The notes beneath the pieces are model-generated. The model was given only the letters and a program-made list of their open reading frames with translations, was not told the DNA's origin and ran no database searches. Made by a program: the position numbers and the translations under genes. Positions 36,240-47,994 of a stretch of 64,000 nucleotides of DNA are shown here, piece by piece; position 1 is the first letter of the stretch, and every line of letters starts with the position of its first letter. This stretch comes from Perkinsus olseni. Taxonomy: Eukaryota; Perkinsozoa; Perkinsida; Perkinsidae. The stretch lies in assembly GCA_013115135.1 (NCBI GenBank), contig JABANP010000014.1, forward strand, positions 1 through 64,000, given 5' to 3'.

Positions 36240-39200
36240 ATGTCCTCCGAAGAGGTGCTATTGAATGAACGAGGAAGTCTCCTGAACTTCAATGATGAGC
36301 TCTTGGTGTCTGTATTCCTGTGGCTGTTGGAGCCAGAGGACGTCACTCATCGTCATATTCTCCCTATCACCAAGCCTATCACCAACATCTCTTCCGTAGT
36401 GGATACCAACGGTGATGAAGGCGAGGTGGTGATGACGAGTAAAGGAGGAGTCGGGGCTAGATCGAGGACACCTGGCTGATACCCTTGGGGGTAGGCTGTT
36501 CCGATTATGCAATATGGTCATCATCATCCTCGCTTTTAACGGTGTAGGTCGTGGAGCTACTACCCTTAGATGATGGTATTAGGACTAGTGCCCCCAATGG
36601 TGCACAACCTTTGAAAGCTGCAGTGTTGACCGGTAGAGAGGTACTGAGATCCCTATGCAGCAGGACGAGAAGGGTGGGCTAGCCTCTCCCTGCAACTCCG
36701 TTATTAATACCGTTGTCAGATAATAGACTCCTTGTGTGGAGTGCTGAGTGTACGATTGAAGGATCTAGTAGATGGTGGTGTCGTAAATGACTATGATGCG
36801 CCATCTGCTACTCTCCCGAGTCGGATTACATGCTTGTGAGCTTTACACGTGCTGCTCCCTCGTTTCCGATCATGCTGCTCCTCTCAGGAACTACATCTTC
36901 GATCTCACTGGTGTTCACTCCACATCGTTGCGCGGTCCTCTAAACACTATTGTTAATTTTATTAATACCACAACTTACACACCTGGAGAGGTTCCCTCCC
37001 GTACGACAGCATTACTCACACCACCAGCCAAGAGTTCATCTACTGAATATCAATCCTTGGATGCTTGAGCCGGTAATGGCATGAATCCTATCGAGCGACC
37101 AAGCTATTGCCTGCCTTGTTTACGTTCAGAGTGGTCGCTGTATCCGGGACGTGTTTGGCGTTGTACGTGACATTGAGGAGAACAACAAGAGCTGTTTTGC
37201 TCAGCGTAAGGGTGATGCCTTCAACGACAGGAAGAAGACGAGCGGTGGCATCTTATACGCATCGAGGAGGATGTAGGACAGCATTCTGTCGCGAAATTGT
37301 GAGGGCTGCCCACCTCTCAGTGAGATCGTACGGATGACGTTATCTGGGTTTTATAATACATCAGCAGGAACTGCCTCCATTGAAGGTAGTACCACTCCAT
37401 CACTACCACCACTATGATCATCTATTGGTACCGGCAGGTAACTCTCAACAATCTACGCTCACTCTCTCTAACGTACTGCACCATCCCTCTCAGTGGTCAT
37501 GCATCACCGGTGGCCGTACGACAGGTAGTGGTAGTCCTAGTGGTTATGATATGTACAGTTTGTCCTTATAGGTGCCTTGGTTGCCATCCATGCCTGTATT
37601 AGAAAGCCTTGAACTACGCCACATGATAGCCGTAGATGCCTCTGGTGGTTCTTGTCGGCACCATGGCTGCTGATCAAGGGGGTTTGCCTATTGGCAGTAC
37701 GGAGTTGGTGGATGCATTATTGGAGGGCATCCTGCATCGGCTACCGAATCTCAAGGATCTCTTCATAGACTCCTCGGCGTCTATCGTCAGCCCTGATATA
37801 GCCTCTAATGCACCTAGGCTACAGCATCTCACGCTGTCACACTGTCCCCGCTTGAGACCTATCTCCGTTGAGAAAGCGGCTAGAGAGTGCAAGAGCCTCA
37901 AGTTGCTTGATATAAGAACGCTTACTCATCTGGCCAACGAGGTCCACTCTCACGCTCTAGTGGGTATAGAGTGCTTACGCCTCCCGCCAGGCGTGAAAGA
38001 AGAGTATCTCAAGCCCATCCTCTCTCGTGACCGTGATGATCACCGGTCCGGCCCCTATTCACGCTGCCTCCAGTCCCTGACCCTCTCTGAGATTGACGAT
38101 ATCGACCTCAGTGTTGCTGATGCCTCGTTGCAAACGCTATTCCTGTCAAGATCTGAGAGGATGCCGCTGCCAAGCATATCATCCTTCACTGCTGGTCAGC
38201 ATCTCCGTTATCTGTCTATAAGTTTTTGTCGGCTAGACCCAGCTAGGTTCAGAGTATCTGGTACCTTCTCCAACCTGGAGATACTGTCTCTACACAACGT
38301 GGTCTACTCACGAAATCAGCTATCCTTATTATTGGCATCAACTCCTTCTCTGACAGCCCTTGGATATCGCCTTATGCGACCAGGCAACGACGAGACAGAG
38401 AGATGCCAATGCTCCCTAGGGATGAACTGGAGCCACTACGGGTCCCTGGTTCCAACCCCCCAATACCACTCAAGTTCCCTCGATTGAGGTATCTGCGTAT
38501 ATCTGGCAGTAAAAGGGTTCACTACAGCGCAATAGTGCCTAGTATCATATCCAATGCCAGTGTATTGGAGCAGCTGGAGCTACTCAAGATCCCACCTGTG
38601 TACAGTATAAGCTCGCCAAGCCCACTACTAGCTTCTATTACGGTATCATTGGTGCCCCCTACCCCATCAACTCGGGTGAGGCTCGTTAGAGATATACTCA
38701 ACGATTCGACTGCTGATGGAGGGCAGAAGCTATTATTGCAACATTATGAGAAGCCTGAGGTGGACTTGTTCGTAGCGGCCCTCACAAGGCAGTGTTGGAG
38801 TATGAAGTCCCTCGTCCTCTCGGGGTGCTGCCTCCAGCCGCTTCCGCCCCTCATACACTGTGCATCCTCACGTGCATCTACGCTCACGAGGATGGTACGA
38901 GAGTATGAAGCTATGATGGGAGATGAATCCATGCTCATACCATCAGGGAGGGACACTCGGCTGATGATCGTCAGGGACCATATTCAGGCAGCCCTCAATC
39001 AGCACGACAGCCGATCACCGGCTTCCTCTCAGACTGCCTGCGACACCAGAAACCATCCCTCGAGTGAGAGATCTAGTGATGCGTATGATACAGCCATAGC
39101 TGAGGAAGAAGATGGGGAGAGTACTGTACTAGGCAACAGTACTAGTGATGATAACCATACTTCTGGTTATCGCTCGAGCGATGATGATAGTCTTATGTTG

Positions 39201-39578
39201 GAGGTTATCATACAGCAGACTACTGCAGTGGCCCTTGGCTTACTAGCAAGGCTAGTAGCGGTAAATGAGATAATGTATTCAACCAATCAGCAGCAAGGGC
39301 AAGCACGAGCTCCAACTGCTACCACACCATACTCTACTCTGGAGACATCCCCGACACCAACCTCGCCTGCACACGCCGTTCAACGCCGCTCGGATGGACG
39401 AGTGGAAAATGATGACGATGACTATGGTGATGATGAGGACGAGGCCTTGCCGCAAGTGATTGAGATGACGGTGAGTTATCTGTCACTGGCAAGCCCGTGG
39501 TGGTCCGACCACCGTGGTCGGAAAGTGATAGTGATGATTATCTCAGTCCCCCACAGCGATGACCCCTCCATCCCCTGA
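36240..39578 (+). CDS. F-box / leucine-rich-repeat protein
   Basis: This is a probable substrate receptor of an SCF ubiquitin ligase. The first exon (MSSEEVLLNERGSLLNFNDE) continues LLVSVFLWLLEPEDV, which fits the start of an F-box. After several short exons, long open stretches at 37636-38487 and 38403-39470 hold irregular leucine-rich repeats such as RLPNLKDLFIDSS, APRLQHLTLSHCPRLRPISV, CKSLKLLDIRTLTHL, LQSLTLSEI, LRYLSISFCRLDP and FSNLEILSLHNV. The C-terminal part is Ser/Asp-rich and acidic. A GTGAGT donor near 39470 suggests the coding region may be spliced into the exon that begins near 39547, so the stop at 39578 may not be the true end. SKP1, the F-box partner, is encoded 20 kb away in this window. 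Confidence 0.55.
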
Positions 39579-42075
39579 CGTGGCAGACCAAGGAGAGGGA
39601 GCACTCCCCACTCCACCACCACCGTCCATATCAGTAGCACCACATCCACCTGCCCTTCATACCATACAACAGCTACTACTCATGCATCGGATGCCCATGT
39701 CTGGACTGGAGCTTGATGCCCCTGCTGGTAGATCTCCTGCTCCTTCGCCCGTCTACCTAGCCATGGTCTGTCTGGTACTATAGGTTCTACTGAGTGGGAC
39801 CCCTGTTACAAAGAGACTATGGCAGTGCTTATGTCTGCTCCAGTGAGGATGGCCTTCCGCATCTTAGCTGGGGACGATCGATCAATGGGGTTGGACTCAC
39901 AGGAGGATATCACGGGTGTGGAGGAAGGACCCTTTGGGAGCTGCTGAGCTCAACAGAGGAGAGGCCGCTTGCCATAACCGAGGTGAGGAGTGTTTCATCT
40001 CTCCTGGTACATGCAGAGAACGCTGCCGTCTAGAGTCGCCAGAACGGGGGCATCCATCGTTATCGGGCGCCCGACATAGAGCTGTCTATGAGTATGGGAA
40101 GGCATACCAGAGTATGATGGACAAATTCATCTCAATGCGGACGGCTCAAGTAGTATTGGAAGCACTGCTATGATGGACATCCTGACAGCGCTCCGGGCAC
40201 CTGACAGGTTACTGTTATGTCCCAATTACCCGAAAGGCAACAACAGCAGATGTTGTGGAAAGGTCTACTGATACAGTCGACTGGGGCCTACACCAGGGAA
40301 GGGGCATATTCCGCCAAGATCATGACTCATCGTAAGACACTGCTCAGGTGGGCGAGGGCAGTAATACTATGCTCTCTCTGCTGGAAGGGAAGGTCCGTGG
40401 ACAGATACAAACAATCCCCACGAGAGCTTCAAGACTATCTATCCACGCGGAGGTTAGTCAATGAGGAGCTTGCCGCTTTACTTCGCAGGCGCCTCGCGCG
40501 TGTGCCTCAGACCGGTGAGTAAGAGCCTTGCCAGTCGTTTCCGTACTTGGGTCTCAGATCGTTGGGGCGCCCGATGCCGCCCACCAGAGGATCGAGAAGT
40601 CGACATCATAGCGGGATGTCTACGCAATGCTCTAACTCCTGCTGGTGTCATCGGCGGAGGCATTGCCATACTCCCATTGAGGGAGGGTGCTAGGTAGTTA
40701 TAACAATACTACCATAGGAGCTGACGTCCACAGACCGTTGTTACTGTAGCTCTTATTGTAGTTACTTGCCCAAGCTATTCGAGAATCTTCCCATTCATCT
40801 CATGGCCCCTTTACTCGTAGACAGATTGACTGCATCATCGTCACCAAATACTGGGTACCAAAGTGCTTACGGTAACAGCTTCTGCTTTTTCGAGGGCTGT
40901 TAGGTATCCCTGCCAGCATTCGACGGGCGCTGGCCTGGTCTCGCAGTTTTGTGAGTTGATGGAGATGTGCATATCGATGCATATACAGTATGATACGATA
41001 GAATTGAAGCAACCTGGTTATCATGTACTCCAAACCGCCATAGCTGAAGCCAACGCTCTGGACCGTTCCACGCGGGGGCCACTGCCTACCTTCCCTATAG
41101 AAGTAGTCGGACATCTATGCTAACCTAGTAGCAGTCCTCTCTCAGGTTCAGGATAATCTCCCACTGATACGAGTAGGGGTTGCTATGGTCTCGACGGCTA
41201 AGGCCGAGCTTGAGGCCCGTCGACGCCCAGTTGGAGAGGCTTCGAGTCAGCGCCGAAAGACTGCAGTACATCGATTGTTGATGAGTTTGACGTATGGCTG
41301 TCTTGATCGATTCTATGTGACTCGTTTGGCGGAACTCCCTGAGAGAGCTCTCGTGGGGCTTTTGCGAACTTCTATAAACCAGATGGCAGTGTCACTGTTG
41401 AGACTACGATCTGGGAAGAAAAATACTGGTATGCTGCAACGAGCATTCCATACATCAATTCAGGACCCTCCCTGGTGGAATGGCTCCTTGGAAGCGATGA
41501 AGTTGAAGTATCCGGTAGTATCCAGGCTCATCAATGGTGACCGTGGCAGTGAGCTGTGCAATCTCTATGCGTTTAAAGGGATGAGAAACAAGTTCCAGAG
41601 CCTTGTGGTACTGCAAGTTGAGGTGCCAGAACCTGGACTTTCCAAGTTGCGTGAGGTGTTGGACGACTCTCTGCCCTCCCCAGCCAATGGGAACGACGTG
41701 AGGGATACGCAGCCTGTGTGCACTACATTGCTGCCACGGGTCCGTACTCTATTGTCGCCCCACGGGAGTGGTGCTTATGATGAAGACAGTGCGCCCCCGG
41801 CTAAGCGTACTAAGCTCACTAAGCGCCGATCATCGGAAGATTCGCGAGAGGCAGAGAATGGGCTTCAACGACACTCAAGCGATATTAGTGTTGCTACGAC
41901 TACCCGGGTATCGCAGATAGGTGTTTCCGCTCCGACTCTGCACTTCAATTCCGTGGACACTGAATGGTACAGGTCTAGCGATTGCTGCAATGTGGCGGAC
42001 AATGTTGATAGGTTACAGTGGGAACAGCAGCAACAGCATCCATGTTGGGAACGAGATGCGCCCCTCACGTCATAA
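39559..42075 (+). CDS. Hypothetical protein with nuclear-type basic segment
   Basis: I do not recognise this gene. It may be the 3' part of the F-box/LRR gene or a separate gene starting [20 protein letters not shown]. Exons include a Pro-rich start, [20 protein letters not shown] (39820 onward), [18 protein letters not shown] (39940 onward), [20 protein letters not shown] (40425 onward) and [19 protein letters not shown] (41005 onward). A long last exon (about 41130-42075) is alpha-helical, then carries a basic cluster ([14 protein letters not shown]) that resembles a nuclear-localisation signal, and ends at 42075. The last exon is well supported by its open length and codon pattern; the rest is approximate. 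Confidence 0.4.
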
Positions 42076-42266
42076 TTCGACCTATCATTGCTATCATCAT
42101 CATTCCTGGCCGTCATTTCCGTACACTTACATTCGTATACTGCCACTATTACGTGTTTCTCGTGACTCTGAACAGTGTGATGCCTACCATCGTCGAGTTG
42201 CGTTGGAGAGAGTTGGCGTGGTATTGTGTTGTGCAGCAGAGAAGGATATTGATAGGATCGACCGTC

Positions 42267-42844
<578 letters not shown>

Positions 42845-44125
42845 CCGCGTTGTGCGTTCTACGTGATTACTGTTCCTCGCAATGGAGTCTACGAAGTTTT
42901 CTTCCTCTGGAAAGATGGCGTTGTATTATGGATATTGCAGTGATGATAACGTGTTCTGTGCACGACTGACAAATGGAAACCACGAGAGTATCCATGGCTA
43001 TCCAGCTACACTGATGTCGAATGCGCCACGCCACAAGTAACTTCTCAGTTGGAGCACTCCTGAGTTAGGCTCCTGGCAAGCCGTAACATCGTGGCATTTG
43101 AATCTCGTGATTTTCTCCCAAGTCGGGCCCATCGGTCTGATTGAATCTAGGTAAACCGGCATTCAACTACCAACTCACTCAGCGCGGGTTTATCGCGTAA
43201 GGGGCACAATGGATGGAACTCACGGGGCGTTAATACGCGAACGAGAAATGGTCCAAGGCAAAGTTTAGTCTCGCTCCGTCGTTCTACTGAATTGTCAATC
43301 ACAGGCGTGTATCAAATGCATGAAGGGAATCTCCGATTCCGGTCTTGGTCCAGCAGTAATACTATACACCTCCCACAAAGTCACACAAACGATGAACGGA
43401 CACATACTGCAAGACCCAGTATATCCAACACCGTTTGAAAAATAATGGACACAAATAGAGGAACAAGCGTGTAACTAGGTATGTAGCCCGCATGACGTCG
43501 GCCCAAATGCTCACTTGAATATTCATTAATTGAGGGAAAACGCAGGTTAAACCGTGCGCATCATGATAAACACGCGCCATTTTTGAAGTATCGAGGAGCG
43601 CAAAGCTGAGACGAACCATTGGATATGGTATTCCGAGTACGCACGTGAACATAATATCGGGATTCTAAATACTGTGCCGTTTGTGGATATCTCACCTTCT
43701 CCCTTCCCGTGTACTTGACAACAAAAACCTTACACACGAATTTAGATAGACGAATAAACATCCGCCCATTGACATACAGATGAAGAGGAACTCGCTCGCG
43801 GGAATAGATCTCACAAACGAGATTAGGCAGAGTGAATGGACAGATATACTTTGCCAGCATTTAGCTGGAAGGATGGGATATGTAAGAATGATAATAATAA
43901 TAGCCACGCGTGCATACTGAGCGCTTGGTGGACTCCTACTCCATGATGGAGTATCCATCACATCAAACGAGGTGAGAATGTTTGACGTTTCTTCACAGAC
44001 AATATGCAAGGTCAATATACGATTACAACAAGAACCCGTGGATACTCGAATATGATCATGAATGGTAAGATAACAGGCTTAGATGTTTTGCATGCCCAGT
44101 TCCGAACAGACCGGTTCCGTTGGAA
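42845..44125. other. Intergenic region
   Basis: This region lies between histone H3 (plus) and arginase (minus), which converge on it. I saw no convincing exon, repeat or RNA gene in about 1.3 kb. The short minus-strand frames at 43362-44015 show no recognisable family. Confidence 0.4.
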
Positions 44126-45896
44126 TTATATTATGGTTTTACCAAGGGCACTCTCGACCAACTCTAAACCGAGTCGGACCTGAGAAGCAGTCGGATGGAA
44201 TAGGTGTGACAGGGTTTGACCTACAGTAGGTGGACCTCTGATGAGAGGATTATCGCCGTGTAAATGCTCCTCAAGCTCAGAATCGGCTAACTTGCTCTCA
44301 TCATCAATAGGATGCATATGAACTAACCAGGAGGCGGACATACTATAATAACGGAAATTCACTTTACTCACGAGGGTGAGGCGAAGTGGTTGATTTCGGG
44401 CTAGCCATATCCTTGGATTTACGTAGGATATTCATATCCATAACTGGGTTGATCTCCACAAGATCCATGCTACCCAGCTGCCCTGTCATAGCCAACCTCT
44501 CGCAGATGTAATGTGATTCTCTGAAAGCGATGGCCTGTAGCTCTTAAGACTCGGCAGAACCCGCAAGTACCTGTACGTTAGTCCGCCCTTGGCCTTCGTG
44601 CCAGTTCCAGGAGCGATAACTGGATCTACATAGAATCGTGATCGGAACAGAGTGCACACGCCATCATGAGCTCACCGATGCCATCGATATCCAGTGATAG
44701 ATGGATAGGACGATCACCCTTCGGGTTAATGTGCCTCAATGCTTCCTCCATGACCGCCGAAATACCCAAACGATCAACATCAGTCATAGTGAAGCACTGT
44801 GATGAGAGAATTAGGATAGAAAGGGACGTAGAACGCACTGAACCTCACCTTGACACGAGACTGTCTGAGGAGTCTTCTTTCTTCGGGGTCGATATCGCGC
44901 AGGCCGATGAAAACTGACACCAACACGCATCTCAACGATAATCATGTCACGTTCCACGTCCAAACTCCCATTACCGATTCGGTCTTCCTGTAGAGGGTGC
45001 GTAAGGTGGGAATCCATCCATTCGAACCCTCTAGCTCGCTTTTCGAACCAGCCCATCGCATGTGCAGCTGGCATACCTGACGACTTAGAGTGGGTGCACG
45101 CCCGCAGTGAGTGAAGAGCTTACCGTGATAGTTCCCCGAAGGGCTGGTACCAGGATGATTACAATCGCCATGGGCGTCCACCCAAACAACACAAGAGTCG
45201 GGGCGAGCACGCATGATACCTGAAGATGAGGAGTAACCAGGATGACTGATTAAGACGATCAGTCTTACGACCTACCAGAAATCGTGGGGCAGGCCAAACT
45301 GTGATCGCCACCGACCGTTAAGACGAACTTCCCCTCACTAGCTGCGTTATAAACTGCATCAAATATCTGAATACAGGGATACCATCGTGATGGAGGTTGA
45401 GTTATGCCAAGGCTCACATGTCCACAGGCCCGACCAATCCTCTCACAGTTCTTGATCTTCGCGTCGTCGTAATACGGGATGGCAGCTCGAGAAGGTGGCA
45501 CTGAAAATGACCCATAAGCAACCTACGTGCAAGGTGGTAAACAGAATAAATCTCGTTACCTGCTGGAGCGTTGGGAACTGCTATGTTCCCCAGTACTGCG
45601 AAGTCGAGATCACCTCGATCCTCGAAGTCCCAACCGACTGCCTTTACAACCTGACATGCACACGACTGCTGTAAGACAAAGCCTACACTCAGCTCACCGC
45701 TTCAACACCGCCATCCCTTAGGGCTTGAGGGGCCTTGTCAACTCCTGAATCATAGTCCTGACCCTCAGATATAGGAGCACCTACATGAAGCAAGACCGCA
45801 GTGAAACAGAGAGCCGGTGGCGGTGCTAGTAATACCTATCATGGCGAGAGTCTTAGGCTCACGGAGAGAGAATGAAGGCCCGTCACAGCCCAGCAT
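44126..45896 (-). CDS. Arginase
   Basis: Arginase hydrolyses arginine to ornithine and urea with a two-manganese centre. The start at 45896 gives [20 protein letters not shown], spliced to [20 protein letters not shown]. Further exons read [20 protein letters not shown], then [16 protein letters not shown] (first metal-binding motif) and [20 protein letters not shown] (second motif, DAHxD). [15 protein letters not shown] and [12 protein letters not shown] come next. [17 protein letters not shown] (third motif, DxDxxDP) is interrupted by an intron, and [35 protein letters not shown] and a final exon to 44126 follow. The metal ligands GGDH, DAHGD and DIDGIDP are all present. Asparagine and the SGN loop after DAHGD fit arginase rather than agmatinase or formimidoylglutamase. 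An N-terminal signal is not evident. About eight exons with short introns are needed. Confidence 0.88.
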
Positions 45897-46146
45897 AGTA
45901 GAGAACGAGGAGCCCATTCGTAAGGGATACGATGGAAATGTTATAAACTAGAGAAATACGAGAGTCAAACCAGAGCATAGGCATGGGAATGACACAAGGT
46001 ACATTACCAGCTCCCTCAACGCGACCGCACAATCTCAACTCGTCTCGAGAATCATGCTCGACGCAGAATTGTTTTTCAGAGTAGCGCGCGCCCAGTAATC
46101 TGAATCTTTGAGCCGGCGAAACGTGTTTGGAAACTACGAATTTTTG

Positions 46147-46284
46147 CCGATCGCTCGTGTCTTGCCTTACTAGAAGAGAGGGTTGGGGAGAGAGCACTTA
46201 ACCTGAGTGCGATCTCCCGTACTGACGCCGGGTTGGGGAGAGAGCACTTAACCTGAGTGCGATCTCCCGTACTGACGCCGCCCG
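46147..46284 (-). repeat. Terminal repeat B2 with a doubled 50-base unit
   Basis: Bases 46147-46230 equal 46527-46610 (B1). The 50-base unit beginning ggttggggagagagcactta is present twice in a row here (46181-46230, 46231-46280) but only once in B1. Confidence 0.85.
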
Positions 46285-46328
46285 CGCCAGTACCTTCTAG
46301 TAAGAGCAGTGACGGGGGTGGGTGGGTG

Positions 46329-46523
46329 GGAGGCGAAAACCGCCATCTTCGTGAGCGCCGCTCACTGAGCGGTTTGCTGTTTCACCTTCTGACCACGACC
46401 ACCCCATGTGTGCCCCTTTCCTTATGGAGGTTCTGCCTCCGGGGCCCCTACTTTCCTCCTTCCGACATTTGCAGGAAGCCATCTTCGCTCCGTCTGAACT
46501 AGCTCAATAACTTGAGCCCCATT
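46329..46523 (-). repeat. Terminal repeat A2
   Basis: These 195 bases have an identical copy at 52169-52363 in the same orientation. They run from ggaggcgaaaacc to gagccccatt and lie between B1 and B2, as expected for the A2 copy of a split direct repeat. Confidence 0.9.
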
Positions 46524-46526
46524 CAA

Positions 46527-46614
46527 CCGATCGCTCGTGTCTTGCCTTACTAGAAGAGAGGGTTGGGGAGAGAGCACTTAACCTGAGTGCGATCTCCCGT
46601 ACTGACGCCGCCCG
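46527..46614 (-). repeat. Internal repeat B1
   Basis: This copy of B2 begins ccgatcgctcgtgtcttgcc and carries a single copy of the 50-base unit. It is followed by cccg, which also follows the second unit of B2. Confidence 0.85.
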
Positions 46615-46778
46615 TCCAACCCTCTCGTCTCCTCGCCCCCTCCCCCTCGGATCTGACCGGAGGTTCCGTGCCCCATCAGATCCGAGGGTCACCAGATGCA
46701 GATGCGTACTGGCGTGATGTGGTGATTGATTGTACTGGACACTGCATAAAAGAACAGGAGGCTAAACAAGTTGAGTAT

Positions 46779-47813
46779 TCAGTCAGAACGAGGTAAATGT
46801 TGGAGTAGTTGAGTAGCAAATGTTCTGGAAGTCTTAATCAACTCTTCCTCCGCATAAATTCGCCAGGTTGAGCTGGTCGGTGCCCATCCACCCGCGGTGC
46901 GTAAAGCATCAACAGAAAGGCCTAGTTCATGAGCAACATTGGTCGCCGTTCTGCGGAATGAATGACCTGTCAATGATGTGAGGACTGTCGCCGAAGTGCA
47001 TGTTGGAAACTCCGCTTGAACGAGCGCCACGAACTGTTGCATCACGCGTTGCGCAGTCCAGCCAGCGAAGAGGGGAATCCCATCTGGAATCTGTGGTTTA
47101 ATGCGGGCCAACCAATGTGCGGCGCACCAAAGGCCGCAAGTCGTACCATCACACGCTAGTTCTCTATAAGATAAACGGTGAGTCTTGGACTCTTCGAGGG
47201 TGAGCCGTACGTGGACGGATTGACCGATAGCTTCTTCGACAGAAATATGAGAACCGCATAAATGTAGTACCTCACTTAAACGTAGAGTGAGAGAGTAAGC
47301 AAGTAGGCAGATGCATCTGATTGCATCATGGGATGTTCCAGGGGTGGTCTTGAGTCGTCGCAAATTATCCAAGACCACCAACGGGACCAGGGGAGCCCTC
47401 TTGGGGGGGTGTTTATTAGGAACCATGTGATCAGCAGCAGAAAGTGCCCGTGCTACCCGAGCCTCCTCCTCAGGTGGGAGAGGAGCCTGCCCGTCATTCA
47501 CGGCAAAAGTCCGAACGGCCGAGGTGTAGGATCGTATAGTGGAACTTTTGAGAGTTCCAGAGGAAGTGAGGAGACGAATATACGTCTCTAGTTTCGAACC
47601 TGTCACCGGGAAGGTCGCCACCAAACGGTACCAACGGACGGGTGTGGAGTATGATGCTCGGGTTGATGCTTTGATGGACAAGTCCCTGAACCGCTTGTTG
47701 CATAGTGCTGCTTCTGCCGACCCTTCTGGTGGTTCCCGTTGGAGTAGTTGCAGAAGTCGTGTTTGGGTCAAGGAAGTCATATGATTCTGAGAGGAGAAAG
47801 AGACCTGAAGCAC
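46779..47813 (-). CDS. Retrotransposon tyrosine recombinase
   Basis: This 344-residue tyrosine recombinase takes the place of an integrase in this element class and inserts the circular cDNA. Visible catalytic parts are RLSEVLHLCG (first Arg, about residue 175), TGHSFRRTATNVAHELGLS (the His-x-x-Arg box, about 285) and STWRIYAEEE (nucleophile Tyr, about 320). The N-terminal half holds the core-binding helices. It is the 3'-most ORF of the element, 181 bases downstream of the RT ORF, and its stop lies about 165 bases before repeat B1. All catalytic residues are present, so the protein could be active. Confidence 0.9.
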   Translation of the reverse strand: MLQVSFSSQNHMTSLTQTRLLQLLQREPPEGSAEAALCNKRFRDLSIKASTRASYSTPVRWYRLVATFPVTGSKLETYIRLLTSSGTLKSSTIRSYTSAVRTFAVNDGQAPLPPEEEARVARALSAADHMVPNKHPPKRAPLVPLVVLDNLRRLKTTPGTSHDAIRCICLLAYSLTLRLSEVLHLCGSHISVEEAIGQSVHVRLTLEESKTHRLSYRELACDGTTCGLWCAAHWLARIKPQIPDGIPLFAGWTAQRVMQQFVALVQAEFPTCTSATVLTSLTGHSFRRTATNVAHELGLSVDALRTAGGWAPTSSTWRIYAEEELIKTSRTFATQLLQHLPRSD

Positions 47814-47994
47814 CGGAGGAAGGGGGAGCTAGTCCTTGGGACCAGGTGCCTCATGGCACACGTCCCGAGAGCCTTCCTTGAGGTCATTTGTTCGATGGTG
47901 CCAATTTGGTGATGAACTCGCAAGCTGTGATAAAGAGAAAGTGGAGTGAAACGCTTCCAGACGACATAATAACAATGGTCCAACAATAATATGG

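Noticed and set aside
46181..46614. Three copies of a 50-base unit, considered as a CRISPR-like or satellite array.
   Set aside because: The copies are explained as B1 and B2 terminal repeats of the YR retrotransposon with one local doubling. There are no spacers of constant length.
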